In this document: one piece after another, positions 36,302-46,296 of the stretch
How the letters are laid out: the number at the start of each line of letters is the position of its first letter
Position numbering within the stretch: position 1 is the stretch's first letter
Source: Promethearchaeota archaeon
GTDB lineage: Archaea > Asgardarchaeota > Lokiarchaeia > Sigyniarchaeales > SOKP01
NCBI GenBank assembly: GCA_016840165.1
Contig: JAEOSU010000072.1
Span: 186,001-250,000 of the forward strand
Direction: 5' to 3'
Length of the DNA: 64,000 bases
Notes under the pieces: generated by a model
Database searches by the model: none
The model's input: only the letters and a program-made list of their open reading frames with translations
Told to the model about the DNA's origin: nothing
Translations under genes and position numbers: made by a program

Positions 36302-38074
36302 TTATATAGGGAGCAAGGAGTTTAAAACAGTACTAATCCCTAATACGCTAGAAATGACTGTCGCAAAAAAGAATTGAATTATATTAAAGGAGCTGAGTAT
36401 AGTCAAACTGAAACTTTTAGTATTTTCATATATATAGGTATTTTGAATGATTACTACAGTATAAACTGCATAAGTAAATATCACCGATGGAAAGAAAAAC
36501 CATGAAAAGGTTTGCGAAATAAGAAATGTCTGAATAAAGAGTGAAATGGCGATGGTCCATAAAGATTTCTTCCTTTCATTTTTAAGGAAACTAAGTTGTG
36601 GATATATGATTTTCCTGTAAAAAATTTCTATAGAAAAATAAACTGGGAATACTACTTCAGCAATAACTATCTGAATAAAACTTGAAGGCCATACAAAGGC
36701 AAATGGATAAGAGAATGTAAAAAGTGTGTAAATACCGATAAAATAAAAACTGGCGAAAAGAGCAAAAATTACATGTTTTAATCGAAATTGTGATTTTAGT
36801 AATTCTTTAAATTGAGTTAACCCAAATTTAGCTTGATCACGCTTCAGTTTATCATAATATTTTAGTGCTTTTATTAAAATATATACCACGGTAATGTTTA
36901 AGGAAGCATAAAAAATTCCAATTAGCCCAAAAAATCGCTCAAAAATTAACCAATTAAGTAAAAACATAGTTGTAAAGATGACTATTTTAGCAATTTGATA
37001 TGATTGACGTATTCGGGGATATTTTGACTGTTTATTATCCTTTTCAGTTTCAATTTTATCATTTTTATATGTAAAATATCGAGAAGTATAAGATGTTAGT
37101 AGAAGTACAATCAAAAACAATAAAAACATACAAAACAATAACGCAACATAATTGATTATAAATGTTATATGTATTGGTCCATTTATTGTCTCTGATCCAA
37201 AAAAGTATGTTTCGAACCATTTAATAGATTCAATTAAAACGATATCAGTGAAAAGCTGATGTCCTCCTCCAATTAATGGACCTGTGATTGGCAATACTGA
37301 GCAATTTGTCAATTCTTGGGCTTTTATTGCATTTTTAGTGAAATTAAGCATCTCATCTTCTATATGCATAATTACTAGAAGATTGTTAGTATTAGTGGCA
37401 TTGATGAGGTTTACAGGGATATAATCATTGTAATATTCAGTTTGAATAATTCCTATTTGCTCTGGTTCGAAGTTAACCAAGGGTGCCCAAGTAACAGTGA
37501 TATTGAATCGTGAATCGAGTGCTTGATTCATTAATACTACCATTCCACCCATAGAATGTCCTATTAAGCCAATCTGTGAGATATTCACATTAGAATAAAA
37601 TGGCATTTTTTCTAAAGTATCTAATAAATCAGAACAAGCCTGAGCGACAGCAGGTCTTTTAGTTATAGGATTTATGTCTATCACAGTACCTCCACTCTCA
37701 CCATGACCATGATAATCTAAAGAGACTAAATAAAAACCCCTCTTGGAAAATTCTATAGGAATTCGCAAATCAAAATCTCTTTGACTGCCTATACCATGAC
37801 AATAAATCAATAATGGTCTTTTATCTTGAAAATCTATCACTTTAGTTGGATAATAGAGATTAGCATAAAGTAATGAGCCAGATGATGAAAACTGAACACG
37901 TTCGTATCTACTGTAGCTTTGGAGTTTGTTTACATGAAGATAGGTAAGAGAGATTGTTAAAAAGATTATTAGAATTATGATTCTCCTAAAAAATTTTATA
38001 TCTTCCCTAGAAATATTATCCATAGATGAATGAACTCTTACAATATTAGTGATAATAGTATTATTCTTTCCCAT
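36302..38074 (-). CDS. Membrane-bound alpha/beta hydrolase with multi-helix C-terminal domain
   Basis: 590 residues. One N-terminal membrane helix (about 28-45) is followed by an alpha/beta-hydrolase domain: oxyanion region LIYCHGIGSQRDFD, DYHGHGESGG, nucleophile GHSMGG, an acid in HIEDEMLN and a His in GGGHQLF. This is the expected catalytic triad order. From about residue 300 there are about eight further membrane helices. The combination suggests an esterase or lipase tethered at the membrane with its active site facing outside or inside near lipids. A CPBP-type protease resemblance in the C-terminal half was considered but no EExxR motif was found. It is oriented with the MFS gene and may follow it in one transcript. 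Confidence 0.8.
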   Translation of the reverse strand: MGKNNTIITNIVRVHSSMDNISREDIKFFRRIIILIIFLTISLTYLHVNKLQSYSRYERVQFSSSGSLLYANLYYPTKVIDFQDKRPLLIYCHGIGSQRDFDLRIPIEFSKRGFYLVSLDYHGHGESGGTVIDINPITKRPAVAQACSDLLDTLEKMPFYSNVNISQIGLIGHSMGGMVVLMNQALDSRFNITVTWAPLVNFEPEQIGIIQTEYYNDYIPVNLINATNTNNLLVIMHIEDEMLNFTKNAIKAQELTNCSVLPITGPLIGGGHQLFTDIVLIESIKWFETYFFGSETINGPIHITFIINYVALLFCMFLLFLIVLLLTSYTSRYFTYKNDKIETEKDNKQSKYPRIRQSYQIAKIVIFTTMFLLNWLIFERFFGLIGIFYASLNITVVYILIKALKYYDKLKRDQAKFGLTQFKELLKSQFRLKHVIFALFASFYFIGIYTLFTFSYPFAFVWPSSFIQIVIAEVVFPVYFSIEIFYRKIIYPQLSFLKNERKKSLWTIAISLFIQTFLISQTFSWFFFPSVIFTYAVYTVVIIQNTYIYENTKSFSLTILSSFNIIQFFFATVISSVLGISTVLNSLLPI

Positions 38075-38152
38075 ATAAAATAATTTTGGGAAAGATATTG
38101 ATTTTCATTAAATTTATATCGATTGATTTAAAAATATATATTGTGATTTCTA

Positions 38153-38836
38153 ATGTCGGATGAAAGTACCCTTAATGTTATTGATGGAACTTTACGTTCT
38201 GTTGAAGAAAATTTTAAAAAGTTTATTGAAGTCCTTGAGACTGCCAAAAATGAGCTCATAATTTTGGAAAATGATAAAGCACAGCTCAGTCATGATAAGG
38301 ATTTACTTCAAAAAGAAAAAGAGCAATTAGAACAAGCAACCAACATGTTAGAAAAAGATAAGAACAATTTAGAAAGGGAAAAACAATTATTAGAAACAGA
38401 AAAACAAAAATTAGAAAAAGAAAAAGAAGAAAAGGAGCAAAAGATTGGAGAATTAACCAGCGAACAGTTACGTTTGTTAGATGAATACAAGAATTTAAAA
38501 GTAGAACTAAAAAAATTCATGAAAATAGCACAAGACCAAGAAGAGTCAGAATTCAATTTTGAAAGAATAAAAGCTTTATTGTCAATAACAATGCTTCTTA
38601 TTCAAGAGATCTGGCAAGGTCAACCTCATTACCGAATTTTGTTAACACTTCATGGAGAGAGGGAAGAAATGACTCGGGAACAACTTAAAAATACAACTGG
38701 AATTTCTGGAGCAATGGTTTTACGAGCGATTCATGAGTTAGTAAAGATAGATTTGGTGGAATATGATGAAGAGCGCTCACTTGTCAAATTAAAAAAGCGT
38801 TTATTTGAGAAAAAAGCCTTGGAAAAAAAAAGTTAA
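38153..38836 (+). CDS. Coiled-coil protein with C-terminal winged helix
   Basis: 227 residues. Residues about 20-125 form a continuous, highly charged heptad coiled coil (LEKEKEEKEQK and similar). The C-terminal about 80 residues look like a winged helix-turn-helix: ILLTLHGEREEMTREQLKNTTGISGAMVLRAIHELVKIDLVEYDEERSLVKL. It is probably a DNA-binding or chromatin-tethering protein that oligomerises through the coil; the target is unknown. It lies between two minus-strand genes. The next gene on the other strand ends 2 bp after it. Confidence 0.75.
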   Translation: MSDESTLNVIDGTLRSVEENFKKFIEVLETAKNELIILENDKAQLSHDKDLLQKEKEQLEQATNMLEKDKNNLEREKQLLETEKQKLEKEKEEKEQKIGELTSEQLRLLDEYKNLKVELKKFMKIAQDQEESEFNFERIKALLSITMLLIQEIWQGQPHYRILLTLHGEREEMTREQLKNTTGISGAMVLRAIHELVKIDLVEYDEERSLVKLKKRLFEKKALEKKS

Positions 38837-38838
38837 TG

Positions 38839-39903
38839 TTATTTTACAATTACCATCTCGTGCAAAGCAGTTCCTTCGTCTTTATATTTTTTGCCATTAT
38901 GAGTGAAGTTAATCTCAAATTTTGAATTAAATCTAAAATATCCTGGATTTAGTTTTAGAACTTTATTTGCTAGAAAGCGTAATATTGGATTGAAGTCAGA
39001 AAGTAAAAGCTCAGCATCAATAATTTTTTCAACATTGAGAGTGATTTCATTTTGTTCAGATAATATAAATTTTAATGATTTGGGATAATTATTTTTTATT
39101 TTTTCATTATATTGGAAACTATTTTCCAAGAAATCAAATTCGCCCGTGCTAAGAATTATTTCATCATTTTTTGCAAGCATAAAGACTTTAATATTGTAGT
39201 TATCCATCTTCTCATTACAGCTAATATAAGCATAGATGATAGTCAAGTTTTCTGAATAGATTCGTCCCCAATGCCAATATTTTACAACTTTAATAGCATT
39301 AAAGCTTATCCAGTTGTGATCATGATATCCAAACCCTTTCACTGGTATTATCCTATTATATACTTTAATTGTTCCTTCTACTTTTGCTCTTGGTAGAGGT
39401 ACAACCCATCCAAATTCACCTATTTCACTAAATTGAACATATCCTCTACCCGGCATCCATCCAGGAACTTGAGCTGTGTATTTTAAATGAAGACCAAATT
39501 TACCCTCATCTAAAAATACTTCATATACAGGGAATTTTTCATTTGAATAGTCAACTTTTATATAATTATTATTAATCTGCAGATCTGCTAACTCATGAGA
39601 GACCTTTAGATCAGAACGACGATACTTATAGAAATTTTGTATTTTTGCCCCTTCAGGTGTATAGATAGTGATTTCTACACCTGTTTTCCCTGTACGTTGA
39701 TGCTTTGCACAAAAAAATCCAACTACAGTATATCCATCTTCAAGATGAGCATCAAAATACCACCATTCAGAATTTCCTCTTTTTTTCATATCTATATGTA
39801 TAGCATCATATTCGGGTTTAAATTTTGTTATATGCTCATCTTTTCTTCCTGGTCCAGACCATGCCTCAATTATTTTGAGTTTATTATTTTTCATTTTTCC
39901 CAT
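38839..39903 (-). CDS. CrtC/AttH-like lipocalin-fold protein
   Basis: 354 residues from ATG 39903; extension to 40023 would overlap the SCP2-like gene, so the internal ATG (MGKMKNNK) is preferred. Conserved elements resemble the CrtC (carotenoid 1,2-hydratase) / AttH family: SEWWYFDAHLEDGYTVVGFF near the start of the fold and GFGYHDHNW in the middle, the latter carrying the family's His/Asp cluster. Members bind hydrophobic lipids or carotenoids; a hydratase activity cannot be assumed. It lies in a same-strand group with an SCP2-like protein and flavin oxidases. The gap to the SCP2-like gene upstream is about 38 nt. Confidence 0.78.
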   Translation of the reverse strand: MGKMKNNKLKIIEAWSGPGRKDEHITKFKPEYDAIHIDMKKRGNSEWWYFDAHLEDGYTVVGFFCAKHQRTGKTGVEITIYTPEGAKIQNFYKYRRSDLKVSHELADLQINNNYIKVDYSNEKFPVYEVFLDEGKFGLHLKYTAQVPGWMPGRGYVQFSEIGEFGWVVPLPRAKVEGTIKVYNRIIPVKGFGYHDHNWISFNAIKVVKYWHWGRIYSENLTIIYAYISCNEKMDNYNIKVFMLAKNDEIILSTGEFDFLENSFQYNEKIKNNYPKSLKFILSEQNEITLNVEKIIDAELLLSDFNPILRFLANKVLKLNPGYFRFNSKFEINFTHNGKKYKDEGTALHEMVIVK

Positions 39904-39941
39904 CTTATTTTCACCATTCGTTTTATTTACTTTCAAAAATC

Positions 39942-40358
39942 CTATTTTTTTAGAAGTTCGAAAATCTTTAATAACGAGAGTAGTTTTAAAATACCCTTCA
40001 TTTTCACTTCCCTTACTAACCATTTGGCAATTATATTTAATATTGTAATTTTATCCATCGCTAAAGCGAGAAATAGTTGAGAATTCATCGAGATGAAACC
40101 ATCCCATCCAATTAGTTTCTTTTTTAAATTAGATGCAGGTTTATTTGGAACACTTTCGACCCTTAAAGAGCCCTCATTGATGGTTACCAGGGCAGCATGA
40201 TTTAAATTAGATGCATTGATTAGATATTTTTTCTTAAAATTTTTGAATTTTTGTTTGAATTCTTGATTCTGATTTAGAGGATCCATTATTTTTTTAATAA
40301 GTCCTGCAAATCCTCTTGCTTCTGGATTTATCAATTCTTGTTCATTCATTTTTCTCAT
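39942..40358 (-). CDS. SCP2-like (sterol-carrier) lipid-binding protein
   Basis: 138 residues. The central part AALVTINEGSLRVESVPNKPASNLKKKLIGWDGFISMNSQLFLALAMDKIT resembles the SCP2 fold (GxLxVxxG...DxxIxxs...L...G). It is followed by a Leu-rich C-terminal helix. SCP2 proteins bind lipids, acyl-CoA or sterol-like molecules. M4 is an alternative start 9 nt downstream of the first ATG. Its neighbours are a lipocalin-like protein and FAD-linked oxidases, which favours a role in carrying a lipid substrate between them (inference). Confidence 0.65.
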   Translation of the reverse strand: MRKMNEQELINPEARGFAGLIKKIMDPLNQNQEFKQKFKNFKKKYLINASNLNHAALVTINEGSLRVESVPNKPASNLKKKLIGWDGFISMNSQLFLALAMDKITILNIIAKWLVREVKMKGILKLLSLLKIFELLKK

Positions 40359-40382
40359 TCACACTCATAATGATAAAAAGTT

Positions 40383-41942
40383 TTATTTTGCAGAAATATA
40401 GAATCCCGAATCGGCGATGTTGTTTGGGTCAAAAGCTTTTTTTATCTTTCTTAGCCATTTATGATAATTCATCATATGCGGACCAAACATATTATGCATT
40501 CTATCACCCTCAACGAAAAATGGTGCTCCAAGATGCTTAACTAAGTCAAAATGATAATTTTCTTCCATGTTTTCAGCAAATCCTTTAACACTTTTTTCAT
40601 CAGTTTGATCAAACATTGTAGGAGATTCAATATGAAAATAATGCCCTGATTCATATGATGTTATCCAGACCCCCTCTCCAAAATCATTTCCAATTACTCC
40701 TTTCTTTATATATTTTTTTTTTAAAGGTATACTCATTTTAGTAGTATTTAAACATAATCTAGCTGTATCACATTGACCTTTTGACGACTGAAAACCTCCA
40801 GTTACGATAAATCCATGAAGACCCAAATTCGAACGTAAGGCTTCAGCATAGAAGAGGCTATTGGGTGTGTATTTAGATCCAATTACATTTTCTAATTTAA
40901 ATTCACTCATTAACATATTCATTACTTTTTGTTTATATTCAAATTCACGTTTAGTTCTTGCTGCAATAAGGACTAATAAAGGTGCTCGTATACTAACAAT
41001 TGGTATTTTGTCCATTAACGATTCAATACTATTAGAAAAAATTGCTCCTAAACCATACCCAGATAAATGACTACAAATGAATGAGATTTCCTCCTCTTCG
41101 ACTCTGTAAAAGACTTTTTCTAAATGTTTATAGTTCTTACAATCCATAACATATAATTTCATAAAGTCAGGAATCTCAAATTCATAATTAGGAGAATTGC
41201 CTTTTAATTTAAATTTGGTACTACAGGGATATGGAAAAAGTTTAAATGCAACTTTTGTAAACACACCTATGCCTGATTTTGCTCCTGCCCACCCACGCAT
41301 TATCCCTCTTAAACTTGGACCTGGACCATCTCCATTATACCAATCTGGATCATTTTTCAAACCCGTTGAACCTAACCTTAAGATTTCTCCATCAGGTAAA
41401 ACCCATTCAACACCTAATACATTTCGGGCACTATGACCAGTATGTGGAGAGGTAAATCCTGGTCCATTCATGCTAGTGGCACTAGCTAAAGGTGAAACTT
41501 GGGGTCCCGCTCCAGGCATATGGACTGTCAAACCATATTTCATGGTTTCTACTTGTAGTTGTGCTCCACTTACGTATGGTTCAACAACTGCATAAAGATT
41601 CTTATCATCAATTTTTACAATCTTATTCATCCTACGTAAGTCTAATATAATACTATTTTCTGATGACGGCTGGTTCCATGGCCCAAGCCCGGTAGATTGA
41701 GCTTTAAACTGAAGATTAAATTTATTGCAAATCTTAATAATTTGTTGAACTTCTTCTGAACTAGAAGGTAAGATTACAGCTTTTGGAACTGGAGAAAATG
41801 GAATAGCCTCTTTCTCTTCCATATAATTTACGAATTCGGTGCACCAATTATATGAATAGGCATTTGTCATTACTTCACTATCATCAATATTCTTTGATCC
41901 AACTACATTTTGAAATTCTTCTAATATCTGCTTCTTTAGCAT
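40383..41942 (-). CDS. FAD-linked oxidase (PCMH-type FAD-binding)
   Basis: 519 residues. The N-terminal half has the PCMH FAD-binding domain: VILPSSSEEVQQIIKICNK, STGLGPWNQPSSENSIILDLRRMNKI, and VEPYVSGAQL. In the GlcD/vanillyl-alcohol oxidase family this binds FAD for the oxidation of alcohols or 2-hydroxy acids. The C-terminal half ends with WLRKIKKAFDPNNIADSGFY, the usual C-terminal FxPNxIxxxG motif. The catalytic substrate is unknown. A 2-nt gap separates it from the Fe-S protein gene upstream, and a third gene (another FAD oxidase) is also in the operon: a flavin/Fe-S oxidoreductase assembly resembling GlcDEF (family knowledge). Confidence 0.87.
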   Translation of the reverse strand: MLKKQILEEFQNVVGSKNIDDSEVMTNAYSYNWCTEFVNYMEEKEAIPFSPVPKAVILPSSSEEVQQIIKICNKFNLQFKAQSTGLGPWNQPSSENSIILDLRRMNKIVKIDDKNLYAVVEPYVSGAQLQVETMKYGLTVHMPGAGPQVSPLASATSMNGPGFTSPHTGHSARNVLGVEWVLPDGEILRLGSTGLKNDPDWYNGDGPGPSLRGIMRGWAGAKSGIGVFTKVAFKLFPYPCSTKFKLKGNSPNYEFEIPDFMKLYVMDCKNYKHLEKVFYRVEEEEISFICSHLSGYGLGAIFSNSIESLMDKIPIVSIRAPLLVLIAARTKREFEYKQKVMNMLMSEFKLENVIGSKYTPNSLFYAEALRSNLGLHGFIVTGGFQSSKGQCDTARLCLNTTKMSIPLKKKYIKKGVIGNDFGEGVWITSYESGHYFHIESPTMFDQTDEKSVKGFAENMEENYHFDLVKHLGAPFFVEGDRMHNMFGPHMMNYHKWLRKIKKAFDPNNIADSGFYISAK

Positions 41943-41944
41943 AT

Positions 41945-43249
41945 TTAAGCAACCTCTGCTAATACTTGCTTTAATTTTTCAGAATCTAACCCTAAAGCCA
42001 TTAACAATAATTCACTAATATCAAAATATCTTAATTTTGAACCACTATCTTTTATCCCATCTTGTAAATTAGTTGAGCAAAATGGACAAGCAGAGACTAA
42101 AATATCAGCTCCAGTTTCCTCTGCTTCTTCTATTCTTATTTTTGCAGTATCAAGAGCCATCTCAGGGAATGCAGATTTGACTCCCGCTCCTGCCCCACAA
42201 CAATAAGCATATTCTTTAATTCTTTCCATTTCTACAAGTTTCAACCCAGGAATTTTATTTAAGATAGCTCGAGGAGCATCATAAATTCCTTTTTTACCAG
42301 TTCTTTTAGGTTTTGGAGGGATATTAATTGAGACTAATGGCATTAATTGTACTTCATCTCCTTCCCATTGTTCATATCTCTCTGCGTTCCTTCCAAGATG
42401 ACAAGGATCATGATAGGTTGCGGTTAGTGGTATTTCCTTAGTTAAATTCAGTTTATTTTCTTCAAGTAATCGATTAAAGAATTCCACCGTATGAAGCACT
42501 TCAAAATTGTAATCACGATATAAGGGATAATCTACCTTAAAAGTATCATAACATCCTGCACAACTGAATACAACTGTCTCTATACCTCTCGATTCAATAA
42601 TTTCGATGTTTTTATTCAAAATTTCTTGAAAAGTAGGAATATCCCCAGTTCTTAATATTGGACTACCGCAGCAATATTCGTTATCTCCTAAGATATCAAA
42701 TGGTATTCCTGCTGCATTCATAATTCTAGCTGCTGCTAATGCCATTTCCTGTCTCCTATATGAAGAAGTACATCCAATATAATAGAGTACTTTAGCATCA
42801 TGATCAACTTCAATATCATCCGGAAGCCAATCCATTCTATTCTCATGAGGTTCATTATATGGATTGTTTACCTTCTTAGTTGCGGCAATATAAGCTTTCT
42901 GCTTTGGCATTGGCCCATAACCTGTTTCAACTAACTTCTCTCTTAATCTCATCATTATTTCAAGGGGTTCTAATGTATAAAGAAATTTACATGAAATAGC
43001 ACAATTACCGCATTCAGTACATTTATAAACAATCTCTAATAATTCCTTGGATGGTTTAATTCTGCCCATTTCCAATGCTAATGCTAAAATAATTTTTCCA
43101 CCTCCACTATAGGGATGATAATTATAGAGATCAATAGCAGGGCAAGCAGTTGCATATTTTTGACTTTTAATTTGAACTTGGGGAATCCATTTGCAAATTG
43201 AACAGCGCAAGCACCGCTTTATCATTTTTTGATATTCTTCTTCATTCAT
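41945..43249 (-). CDS. Fe-S protein with two CCG domains (HdrD/GlcF-like)
   Basis: 434 residues. N-terminal cysteines sit in CLRCSICK and CTECGNCAISCK, compatible with a [4Fe-4S] site pair (the first group is irregular). The C-terminal half has two CCG-type cysteine-rich domains: CCGSP with CAGCYDTF, and CCGAGAG with CPFCSTN. These are the type that hold non-cubane clusters in heterodisulfide reductase D or the GlcF subunit of glycolate oxidase. It probably passes electrons from the two flanking FAD proteins to an acceptor such as a quinone, ferredoxin or disulfide. It overlaps by 8 nt with the following oxidase gene and is only 2 nt from the other, so all three are likely translated from one mRNA. 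Confidence 0.87.
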   Translation of the reverse strand: MNEEEYQKMIKRCLRCSICKWIPQVQIKSQKYATACPAIDLYNYHPYSGGGKIILALALEMGRIKPSKELLEIVYKCTECGNCAISCKFLYTLEPLEIMMRLREKLVETGYGPMPKQKAYIAATKKVNNPYNEPHENRMDWLPDDIEVDHDAKVLYYIGCTSSYRRQEMALAAARIMNAAGIPFDILGDNEYCCGSPILRTGDIPTFQEILNKNIEIIESRGIETVVFSCAGCYDTFKVDYPLYRDYNFEVLHTVEFFNRLLEENKLNLTKEIPLTATYHDPCHLGRNAERYEQWEGDEVQLMPLVSINIPPKPKRTGKKGIYDAPRAILNKIPGLKLVEMERIKEYAYCCGAGAGVKSAFPEMALDTAKIRIEEAEETGADILVSACPFCSTNLQDGIKDSGSKLRYFDISELLLMALGLDSEKLKQVLAEVA

Positions 43250-44765
43250 CTTGGTTCCTTTTGTTTTTTTCTTTATTCAATAAAATTCTTTTTAATTTAT
43301 CATCAAAACAGAGAACCCCAGGATTTAATACGTTGTTTGGATCAAATATATCTTTAACTTTTTTCAAAGCTAGGGATGTTTGTTTATCATGTCTTGCATA
43401 CATTTCTTTTGCCCAGAAACCATATGGGCGATTAAAGAAAGCTCCAGAATCCATTAAATCTGAACTAATTTCTAAAAATAACCTTTTTATTTCTTTAATT
43501 CTAATTTTTTCAATTGGATCATAAAAAAGGTCAAACTCACAATGATATGAACTCCCTTGATTTATAGGTTGAATATATACTCCCATCTCATCATTGTATT
43601 TCGATTCTACCATTAAAATATACTTTAAAATATTCTTAAAATTGCTAATAAAGAAAATATCTTGATATTGGCCTTTATACCTAGCTCTCCAGGGCTCTAA
43701 AGTAGAAATATTTACACATTTTAAAATATCATCAAAATTATTGAGATTAGATTTCTCTAAATGTTCAAAATTAGATGTTTCAATCAGGTCGTTTATATCT
43801 CCATCAAGATAATCTAGTTTATCTTTAGCCAATTCACCTCTTCCAGATATTATAAATACTAAGTTCCATTTTGAAAGAGCATCAGAAAATTTTTTTATTT
43901 CCTCTTTTTTCTCCTTGAGTAAACATGCTAAATTTAAATTATTTAAGATAAAGGTTTCATCGCATAATCTATATTTAACTAATTTTTGTTGAAAATCTAA
44001 TAATTCTTCAATATTATTTGATTGATAATGAAATACTTTTTGAAGGGTAGGAATTAATTCTAATTTCAGTGTAGCCCACGAAACAATACCAAGACTACCT
44101 TGTGCTCCTTGTATCACTCTATAAGGACTAAATTGAGTAGGTCCCATGGGATTCACATGAGCTAATCCCTTTTTTCTTTGTTGTTTAATTGATCCTGAAC
44201 CCGCAGCCGTTCCAGTCCTAAATAAATCTCCGGTTCCAAAAACAACTTCTATACATAACAATGGATCAGAACTATCCCAATGATATCGTGGAATTATAAT
44301 AGGTTCTCGCTCAAGAGCACTTGTAATTACAGATTTCGTTCCAGTAGGGTAAAGAGGTAATAATAATTTTAAACCTTTTTTTTTAAGTATAGGAATTAGA
44401 GAAGCAAAATTTACCCCAGGTTCAATCTTAACCACTCTGTTTTTCCTATCAACGGATAGAATTCTGTTCATTTTGGACAAATTCATAATAATAGAATCTT
44501 CTTTTCTAGGAATCGTATCTCCATGATGTCTAAATTTAGAATTTGAACTTATAGGAACAACGGAAAAATTCATTTGGTTAGCAATTTTTAAGATTTTAAT
44601 TATTTGCTGTACTTTATTAGGCCAAACTATAAATTTAGGCTTACTTCCTATTAAAAAGCTCTTATCAAAAGAATAATCTTCTAAAAGCACAGGATTATTT
44701 GAGATATTTTTAGAACCACAAATTTTAGATAGACTATGATATAAAGTGTCTTCATTTATCTTCAT
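43242..44765 (-). CDS. FAD-linked oxidase, second paralogue in the operon
   Basis: 507 residues from ATG 44765; a TTG seven codons earlier extends the frame. FAD-binding segments are VWPNKVQQIIKILKIAN, MNLSKMNRILSV and VVKIEPGVNF. The end carries VKDIFDPNNVLNPGVLCF. It differs clearly from the other oxidase gene: the central region has many Lys/Asn and a longer insert. It heads the three-gene operon whose other members are the CCG Fe-S protein and a second FAD oxidase. Two different flavin subunits plus an Fe-S subunit is the GlcDEF/D-lactate dehydrogenase layout. A divergent GGR-like gene starts about 120 bp upstream. Confidence 0.85.
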   Translation of the reverse strand: MKINEDTLYHSLSKICGSKNISNNPVLLEDYSFDKSFLIGSKPKFIVWPNKVQQIIKILKIANQMNFSVVPISSNSKFRHHGDTIPRKEDSIIMNLSKMNRILSVDRKNRVVKIEPGVNFASLIPILKKKGLKLLLPLYPTGTKSVITSALEREPIIIPRYHWDSSDPLLCIEVVFGTGDLFRTGTAAGSGSIKQQRKKGLAHVNPMGPTQFSPYRVIQGAQGSLGIVSWATLKLELIPTLQKVFHYQSNNIEELLDFQQKLVKYRLCDETFILNNLNLACLLKEKKEEIKKFSDALSKWNLVFIISGRGELAKDKLDYLDGDINDLIETSNFEHLEKSNLNNFDDILKCVNISTLEPWRARYKGQYQDIFFISNFKNILKYILMVESKYNDEMGVYIQPINQGSSYHCEFDLFYDPIEKIRIKEIKRLFLEISSDLMDSGAFFNRPYGFWAKEMYARHDKQTSLALKKVKDIFDPNNVLNPGVLCFDDKLKRILLNKEKNKRNQDE

Positions 44766-44889
44766 AAAATCAACTATAAAACACAATAAATAGCAACAAT
44801 TTTTTAATCTATAAAGATGTTTTGATTAAGTGACTTTTAAATATGGATGAAATCTATTTTTTTTATTAATAAAAAAAAAGGGTGAAAAA

Positions 44890-46296
44890 TTGAAAGCTTA
44901 TGATATAATAATAGTGGGTGCCGGACCTGGTGGCTCTATGGCAGCTAAAATTGCAGCTGAAGAAGGGCTTAAAACAATCTTTTTTGAGAGAGGACGAAAA
45001 CCAGGTGAAAAAAATTCTTCTGGTTGTGGATTAGGACCACGTATGTGGCAAACTTTCCCTGATTTAATGAAGTACTTGACCCCTGAGAAATGTCCTTCTA
45101 TGAGGGCTGGATCAGCTTCTCGTAATTATTTTGTTAACGAAGAAGGTAGAGTAGTAGGGTATATTATGGCGCACCCTACTGAATCAGTGTCGTATGAACC
45201 TGCTAAAAGCTGGATTACGATGAACTGTTATCGAAGCGAATTTGATCCATGGATCGCCGAATTTGCTACTAAAGAAGGAGCTGAATTAAAAACTTCAAGA
45301 TTAATTATTGATTTATTAAAGGAAGAGGGAAAAATTTGTGGAGTGGTTGATGAACGTGGAGAGAAATATAAAGCACCTATAGTAATTGGAGCAGATGGTG
45401 CGATATCATTGGTTGCTAAAAAGAGTGGTTTAAGAACAAAATGGGCTCAGGATCAAATTACAATTGTTCCTCAATATGATTTTCATGCTCCCTCAAGTAA
45501 AATCGATGATATAATGGGAGATGAAGCACTTGCGGTTTGGTGGTCTGCGATCTTCCCCGCATCGTATCAAGTTTTCTTTCATGATGGGTTTCATCAAGGT
45601 TTAGGTAATTGGTTGAATAAATGGGATAAGAATCCGTTATTTTTTCTAAATCGTGTTGTTAATCTCAAGTATTATCAACGGTTATTAAAGAATTTAGATG
45701 CTAAACCAAGAGAATTACAATCACATCTTCTTCCTTGGTTAAAATATCCATATAATACCCATACTGATGGGGTTATTTTAATTGGAGATGCTGGGGGATT
45801 TCCTTGCCCTCTTGAAGCAGAAGGAATTTATCCAGCAATGGTTACAGGAAAGGTAGCCGCAGAAGTTGCTGCTGAAGCAATCACATCTGAAGATGTTTCA
45901 AAAAATGCTCTTTCAAAATTTGATGAACAATGGAAAAAAACTAGTATTGGAGAAGAATTCGAAGCAGGAGAGGAACTATATAATATTTGGAAAGCATTGC
46001 CCTTTAGCCCTAAAGAAACAATGAGTTGGTTTATACCAATGTTTATGGACCTATTGGGAGGAATCTTTGATTGGTCACAGCCACACGCAAAACGCGTTCG
46101 GCAAATAGCTAGTCATGTCAAATCTTATATGCCACAAGCTTTACCATTTATTATGAAATATGTATTCCCTCTTGTTGCTAAAATTTTTGAAAATGATCTT
46201 GACAAAATGATGGACCCTCAAAAGTTAATGACAATGCTTCCAAAAATTATGGATCTCCTCCCAAAAAAGAAAAAACAAAGGAGGGATCAAGCATGA
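44890..46296 (+). CDS. Geranylgeranyl reductase-family flavoprotein (FixC-like)
   Basis: 468 residues, TTG start. The N-terminal dinucleotide motif is DIIIVGAGPGGSMAAK (GxGxxG, FAD). The C-terminal FAD motif is LIGDAGGFPCPLEAEGIYPAMVTG, typical of the geranylgeranyl reductase/FixC family. Members hydrogenate isoprenoid double bonds in archaeal lipids or act in electron transfer as FixC. The following gene overlaps by 4 bp (ATGA) and encodes a FixX-like ferredoxin. That pairing supports an electron-transfer partner delivering reducing power to the flavin. It is divergent from the FAD oxidase operon, so a shared lipid-redox theme is plausible. Confidence 0.88.
   Translation: MKAYDIIIVGAGPGGSMAAKIAAEEGLKTIFFERGRKPGEKNSSGCGLGPRMWQTFPDLMKYLTPEKCPSMRAGSASRNYFVNEEGRVVGYIMAHPTESVSYEPAKSWITMNCYRSEFDPWIAEFATKEGAELKTSRLIIDLLKEEGKICGVVDERGEKYKAPIVIGADGAISLVAKKSGLRTKWAQDQITIVPQYDFHAPSSKIDDIMGDEALAVWWSAIFPASYQVFFHDGFHQGLGNWLNKWDKNPLFFLNRVVNLKYYQRLLKNLDAKPRELQSHLLPWLKYPYNTHTDGVILIGDAGGFPCPLEAEGIYPAMVTGKVAAEVAAEAITSEDVSKNALSKFDEQWKKTSIGEEFEAGEELYNIWKALPFSPKETMSWFIPMFMDLLGGIFDWSQPHAKRVRQIASHVKSYMPQALPFIMKYVFPLVAKIFENDLDKMMDPQKLMTMLPKIMDLLPKKKKQRRDQA

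Noticed and set aside
39637..40080. 147-codon plus-strand frame opposite the lipocalin and SCP2-like genes
   Set aside because: Aromatic/Ser/Cys-rich composition typical of antisense of AT-rich coding DNA; the minus-strand genes have recognisable motifs.
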